Below, in pieces: positions 14,726 to 18,098 of a stretch of 18,098 bases of DNA (positions are counted from its first letter, which is position 1; every line of letters begins with the position of its first letter). The stretch comes from Anaerolineae bacterium. Its GTDB lineage: Bacteria > Chloroflexota > Anaerolineae > Anaerolineales > Villigracilaceae. The stretch spans positions 28,567-46,664 of the forward strand of contig JAFLCF010000010.1 in NCBI GenBank assembly GCA_017303735.1. Reading direction: 5' to 3'. Under the pieces are notes generated by a model. It did no database searches. It was given only the letters and a program-made list of their open reading frames with translations, and was not told the origin of the DNA. Both the position numbers and the translations under genes were made by a program.

Positions 14726-15454
14726 ATGTCAGATATTGCATTGGAAGTTCGCGATTTAGTTAAGTCATTCTCGCTTGATGGTGCCACCATCAATGCTGTG
14801 GATCATGTATCGTTTCAGGTGAAGTTTGGTGAGTTCGTGGCGCTGGTCGGACCTAGCGGTTCGGGGAAGACAACCATGCTTTCCATTCTCGCGGCTTTAC
14901 TCACCCCTACGAGTGGACAAGTTCTTATTGATGGACAAGACCTCTCGAAAATGAGCGAGAAACACCGTGTCAAATTGCGCCGTGAGAAGATCGGCTTTAC
15001 CTTTCAGGCGAATAACTTGATCCCGTTCTTATCCGCACGCGAAAATGTCGAATTCATGCTGCGCTTGAACGGCAAGTTAGACCACGGCAGCCGCATCCGT
15101 TCGGATGAGTTGTTGGCTCGCTTGGGGCTTGCTGAACGTCTGCACAACTTACCTGCACAAATGTCTGGTGGGCAGCAGCAGCGTGTTGCGATCGCCCGCG
15201 CTCTCATCCACAACCCTGCGCTTGTCTTAGCGGATGAACCCACCGCCTCGCTGGATACGGAACGTGCTTTTCAGGTGGTCGAAACCTTTGCCAACCTCAT
15301 TCATGAAAATGGGCGTGCGGGGATCATCGTTACTCATGACCTACGCATGTGTCAGTACGTAGACAGAGTCCTGCAAATGCAAGACGGTAAACTTGTACGT
15401 GTCTATGACACCAAAAAAGAGATCATGGAACTGGCAACTGCTGCGGTTCATTAA
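14726..15454 (+). CDS. ABC transporter ATP-binding protein, MacB/LolD type
   Basis: The product has 242 residues and all nucleotide-binding motifs: Walker A GPSGSGKTT (42-50, K48), Q-loop FTFQANN, signature MSGGQQQR (146-153), Walker B LVLADEPT (166-173, E171) and switch His in VTHD (H204). IGFTFQANNLIPFLSARENVE is typical of the LolD/MacB branch that pairs with FtsX-like permeases. A short acidic/helical tail follows. It starts two bases after the permease stop, so the two are translated together and form one transporter, probably with two copies of each. The whole operon (12946-15454) ends at the terminator at 15532-15563. Confidence 0.93.
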   Translation: MSDIALEVRDLVKSFSLDGATINAVDHVSFQVKFGEFVALVGPSGSGKTTMLSILAALLTPTSGQVLIDGQDLSKMSEKHRVKLRREKIGFTFQANNLIPFLSARENVEFMLRLNGKLDHGSRIRSDELLARLGLAERLHNLPAQMSGGQQQRVAIARALIHNPALVLADEPTASLDTERAFQVVETFANLIHENGRAGIIVTHDLRMCQYVDRVLQMQDGKLVRVYDTKKEIMELATAAVH

Positions 15455-15455
15455 G

Positions 15456-15526
15456 TTGTAGGGCGGGCTTGCAGCCCGCCATTTCAAGAATTATCAATAC
15501 CGTCAGGCTTTAAGCCTGACCTACAA
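15456..15526. repeat. Inverted pair of palindromic repeats, family 2, copies 2 and 3
   Basis: Copy 2 (15456-15480) is TTGTAG, then stem GGCGGGCT / AGCCCGCC with loop TGC. Copy 3 (15502-15526) is inverted: stem GTCAGGCT / AGCCTGAC with loop TTA, then CTACAA. They face each other across 21 bases, so TTGTAG and CTACAA close the 71-base element as an outer inverted repeat. The element starts one base after the ATPase stop region and ends just before the terminator. Confidence 0.8.
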
Positions 15527-15531
15527 AATCA

Positions 15532-15563
15532 AAACGGCATCCAGAATATTCTGGATGCCGTTT
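15532..15563. terminator. Bidirectional terminator between ABC operon and glnA
   Basis: The 32 bases are a perfect inverted repeat: AAACGGCATCCAGAAT followed directly by its reverse complement, giving a 14-bp stem with a 4-base loop in practice. On the minus strand the tail is TTTTGATTTTG, a good terminator for glnA. On the plus strand it ends in TTT then mixed sequence, so it works less well for the ABC operon. Confidence 0.88.
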
Positions 15564-15598
15564 ACTATCAACTACTCACTACACACTATTCACTGCTC

Positions 15599-16942
15599 TT
15601 ACGCAGTTTCCAAATAGCGTTGAATTTCAAAATCGGTCACACGCAGGCGGAACTCGTCCCACTCTTCCCATTTTGCGCGCATGTAAGCTTCGAACAGATA
15701 ATCACCCAAAGCAGACTTGAGCACTTCATTCTTCTCCAACTCTTTCAAAGACTCCGCTAATGAGCCGGGCAGTTCGGTCACGCCGAGTTTGGTGCGTTCT
15801 TCTTTGTCGAGGTGATAGAGGTTGATATTGTTCAACGGTTTGGACGCCTTCATGTTCTTATCGATGCCATCGAGCGCGGCGGCGAGCATGACGGTGAACG
15901 CCAAATATGGGTTGGAGGATGGATCGGGGAAGCGTAACTCAGCGCGGACAGCTTTATCGCGTCCTTCGGTGTAGCGCGGAATGCGGATGAGCGCCGATCG
16001 GTTCTGTTGTGCCCAGCCAATGTAGACAGGCGCTTCATAACCGGGAACTAAACGCTTGTACGAATTGACAGTTGGAGCAACCACACCGGCGAGGGCACGG
16101 GCATGTTCAAGTTGACCCGCAATGAACGAGTATGCCAACGGCGAAAGATGCGCTTCATCCTTTGCATCGAAGAACAGATTATTGCCCGTCTTCGTATCGA
16201 ACAGCGACTGATGGCAGTGCATGCCGGAGCCATTGATTCCATACACAGGCTTGGGCATGAACGAAGCGACGAGACCGTGCTGGGCGGCAATCGCTTTCAC
16301 CGTGTACTTAAGTGTCAGGACGTTATCCGCAGCCTTGAGCGCGTCTGCGAAGCGGAAGTCAATTTCATGCTGACCGAGTGCCACTTCGTGATGTCCCACT
16401 TCCACGTCGAGTCCCATGTCATCGAGGGCTTCCATCAGCGCGGTGCGGACCACAACCGCTTCATCGAAGGAGGAGAAATCAAAATAGCCGCCGGTATCAT
16501 GCGGAACGGGATGAATGCCATTACTGCCATCGTTGCCTTTGAACAGGAAAAATTCCGGCTCAGGACCGATATTGTATTTCCATCCGCGTTCGGCGATCTT
16601 TTTGAGAATACGTTTTAGTGCGCCGCGTGGGTCGCCTTCAAAAGGATCACCCGCCGGGGTAAAGATGTCGCAGAACACACGCGCACGGCGAGAGTCAGGA
16701 GCAGACCAGGGCAGCAGCACATAGGTTTCGGGGTCAACCTTCAAACGCATATCACTTTCTTGAATGCGCGCAAAGCCTTCTACAGAAGAACCGTCGAACC
16801 AGGCGCCGTCTTTCAACACGTCTTCCAGGTGGCGAATGGGCATATCCACGCTTTTGACCGCACCGAGCACATCTGTGAATTGCAGCGAAAGAAATTTGAC
16901 CTTATCTTCCTTGACTTGCTTGAGCAGATCTTTTGAATCCAT
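15599..16942 (-). CDS. glnA: Glutamine synthetase type I
   Basis: The product has 447 residues. It makes glutamine from glutamate, ammonia and ATP in the cytoplasm, as a dodecamer, and is the main entry of ammonium into metabolism. Landmarks are WFDGSSVEGF (48-57, with D50 at the ammonium site), EPEFFLF, the ATP-binding KPVYGINGSGMHCHQSL, NSYKRLVPGYEAP, NRSALIRIPRY and ELRFPDPSSNPYLA. The length and the segment INLYHLDKEERTKLGVTELP match the short GSI-alpha form. The adenylylation-site sequence of GSI-beta (NLYDLP type) is absent, so control by GlnE is not expected; feedback or repressor control is more likely. The start is fixed by AAGGAGAT five bases before the ATG. It lies 67 bases after the EamA gene on the same strand. 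No clear promoter or operator stands out in that gap. Confidence 0.96.
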   Translation of the reverse strand: MDSKDLLKQVKEDKVKFLSLQFTDVLGAVKSVDMPIRHLEDVLKDGAWFDGSSVEGFARIQESDMRLKVDPETYVLLPWSAPDSRRARVFCDIFTPAGDPFEGDPRGALKRILKKIAERGWKYNIGPEPEFFLFKGNDGSNGIHPVPHDTGGYFDFSSFDEAVVVRTALMEALDDMGLDVEVGHHEVALGQHEIDFRFADALKAADNVLTLKYTVKAIAAQHGLVASFMPKPVYGINGSGMHCHQSLFDTKTGNNLFFDAKDEAHLSPLAYSFIAGQLEHARALAGVVAPTVNSYKRLVPGYEAPVYIGWAQQNRSALIRIPRYTEGRDKAVRAELRFPDPSSNPYLAFTVMLAAALDGIDKNMKASKPLNNINLYHLDKEERTKLGVTELPGSLAESLKELEKNEVLKSALGDYLFEAYMRAKWEEWDEFRLRVTDFEIQRYLETA

Positions 16943-17009
16943 GTTTATCTCCTTTTGATTTTGCTTACACAGTTTTTGATACTGATTACCAACATTTGAA
17001 ACTTAAAGT

Positions 17010-17942
17010 TTATTCGATCTCTTCAGGGATTGCCATCTCATTTTTCGTAACAGGTTTTGAATTTCGTGAAAGGTTGATCATGACAACCGCACCGATAATG
17101 ATGACCGACGAAACCGCAATGCGGGCATTCAGTTCTTCGCCTGCAAATGCCCAACCCAAGAGAACTGCCACGATCGGGTTTACATACGCATAGGTGGATG
17201 TGAGTGATACCGGCGCATTTTGGATCAACCAACCATAGGAGACGAACCCGATCAGGGACCCGAAGGTGATCAAGTAGACCAGACCCCACCAGGAGCGCAT
17301 CGAAACTTCGCCGAAGTTGAACCCAACCAGTTCGCCGGTTGCCACGCTGACGATGAACAGCGCCCCGGCACCCGTCAGCATTTGTATTCCTGTAGACATC
17401 AAGATGGACTTGGGCATGTCCGCACTGCGTGAGTAGATGGAACCCAAGGACCATAAGATCGGCGCAAACACGAGCAGGATCAATCCGCTTGTCTTGAAGG
17501 CATGTTGTGAGCCTGCGATCTCTCCCGGACCCACCAAGACGAAGACGCCGCCAAACCCAAGCAGTAAGCCGATGATTGCCTGCCAGGAAGGTTTTGTGCC
17601 ACCCGAGCGCAGCGACTCAAAGAGTACCAACCAAAATGGAGAGGTTGTGATCATGAGGGCTGCGATTCCTGAAGGCACACTTTTTTCGGCAAGGCTGACG
17701 AATCCGTTCCCACCTAGTAAAAGAAATGTTCCTACAATTGCAGCCGCTTTCCAATTGCTTGGGGTGGGCTTGGGGTCACCTGCCATCTGACGCCAGACAA
17801 CGAGGATCGCGCCAGAGACCAAAAAGCGCAGGGATGCATGCAAGAAAGGCGGAATCGTTTCTACAGCGAAACGAATGGCTAAGTAGGTAGAACCCCATAC
17901 GATCCATAAAGCGATTAGTGCAGTCCAAAGTTTTGTTTTCAT
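17010..17942 (-). CDS. EamA/DMT-family transporter, YedA-like
   Basis: The product has 310 residues and ten hydrophobic segments arranged as two EamA repeats of five. It starts MKTKLWTALIALWIVWGSTYLAIRFAVETIPPF, the classic WGS opening. LRFLVSGAILVVW, an internal PSWQAIIGLLLGFGGVFVLV and the second-repeat YAYVNPIVAVLLGW are typical of the YedA/RhaT-type drug/metabolite transporters in the inner membrane. These export amino acids or other small metabolites; the substrate cannot be predicted here. The start has AAGGA six bases upstream. A promoter candidate lies inside the end of the upstream gene. The methyltransferase gene ends 31 bases before it on the same strand, so partial read-through is possible. 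Confidence 0.92.
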   Translation of the reverse strand: MKTKLWTALIALWIVWGSTYLAIRFAVETIPPFLHASLRFLVSGAILVVWRQMAGDPKPTPSNWKAAAIVGTFLLLGGNGFVSLAEKSVPSGIAALMITTSPFWLVLFESLRSGGTKPSWQAIIGLLLGFGGVFVLVGPGEIAGSQHAFKTSGLILLVFAPILWSLGSIYSRSADMPKSILMSTGIQMLTGAGALFIVSVATGELVGFNFGEVSMRSWWGLVYLITFGSLIGFVSYGWLIQNAPVSLTSTYAYVNPIVAVLLGWAFAGEELNARIAVSSVIIIGAVVMINLSRNSKPVTKNEMAIPEEIE

Positions 17943-17957
17943 TTTTTCCTTATTATT

Positions 17958-17985
17958 TATATATCAAAATCAGCTATTCTGTCAT
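17958..17985 (-). promoter_or_regulatory. Candidate promoter of the EamA transporter gene
   Basis: Reading the minus strand, ATGACA (17980-17985) lies 16 bases from TATATA (17958-17963), or 18 bases from an overlapping TATAAA (17956-17961). The -35 lies within the last codons of the upstream methyltransferase gene. The start site would be near 17950, just before the ribosome-binding site. Confidence 0.4.
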
Positions 17986-18098
17986 CATAAATTCTCGTAC
18001 GAGCATGGCTTTTTTACGAGTAGTGCCATATAAGTAGTTTCCAAATTCGCCGCTCTTGCGAATAACCCTGTGGCAGGGAATGAGATACGCGATCGGGT
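17974..18098 (-). CDS. O6-methylguanine-DNA methyltransferase, C-terminal fragment (partial)
   Basis: The last 40 residues are in the window, ending TAG at 17974-17976; the N-terminus is beyond position 18098. The active-site motif IPCHRVI is visible, with the Cys that accepts the methyl group from damaged guanine in a single-use reaction. It is followed by GEFGNYLYGTTRKKAMLVRE, matching the conserved G-x-x-G-Y-x-x-G-x-x-R-K of Ogt and the Ada C-terminal domain. Whether this is a stand-alone Ogt or a longer Ada-type regulator-enzyme cannot be decided from this piece. It acts in DNA repair in the cytoplasm. Confidence 0.9.
   Translation of the reverse strand, partial: PIAYLIPCHRVIRKSGEFGNYLYGTTRKKAMLVREFMMTE

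Noticed and set aside
16943..17009. Promoter or nitrogen-control operator before glnA
   Set aside because: No -35/-10 pair, -24/-12 element or clear dyad stands out in the 67 bases beyond the ribosome-binding site.

Overview
This window looks like a chromosomal segment of a free-living bacterium. The protein mix suggests a member of Chloroflexota, class Anaerolineae: a winged-helix AAA ATPase, a lipoprotein S41 peptidase, a membrane-anchored GH3 protein, a small HEPN-like protein, and palindromic intergenic repeats. That assignment rests on general family resemblance, not on a marker gene. There is no rRNA, tRNA, CRISPR array, insertion sequence or phage gene that I can support. Most of the window is moderately GC-rich. 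Positions about 10380-12800 are clearly richer in A+T.

Layout from left to right. (1) 1-428: the C-terminal end of an unknown membrane protein, a strong terminator, then four short palindromic repeats. (2) 429-3321: a small helical (HEPN-like) gene on the minus strand, divergent from a secreted S41/PDZ lipoprotein. The two share a palindromic -10 element. (3) 3322-4106: a terminator and one copy of a second repeat family, then a minus-strand family 2 glycosyltransferase of dolichol-phosphate mannosyltransferase type. (4) 4188-10315: a co-directional run of a winged-helix AAA ATPase, a glycerophosphodiester phosphodiesterase, a large GH3-like exported membrane protein, and a ClpP/SppA-fold (SDH_sah-like) protease. 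(5) 10382-12797: a two-gene polysaccharide O-acetylation cassette (AlgI-like MBOAT plus AlgJ/AlgX-like SGNH protein). (6) 12946-15454: an operon of a peroxiredoxin-like protein, a MacB/FtsX-type permease and its ATPase. (7) 15455-18098: a terminator with two inverted repeat copies, then three minus-strand genes: glutamine synthetase (glnA), an EamA-type transporter, and the C-terminus of an O6-methylguanine-DNA methyltransferase.

Most genes are housekeeping or cell-envelope functions rather than one pathway. The envelope theme is strong: lipoprotein peptidase, GH3 protein, polysaccharide acetylation, ABC exporter, glycosyltransferase. The clearest unexplained structure is between genes. The window has three convergent gene junctions (150/429, 3321/3423, 15454/15599). 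Each one, and no other intergenic gap, carries a strong terminator or hairpins together with palindromic repeats. The repeats fall into two families, and in both the stems differ between copies by compensatory base changes. A second pattern is that several genes have a TATAAT-like -10 box only 7-9 bases before the start codon and no Shine-Dalgarno, which suggests leaderless transcripts.
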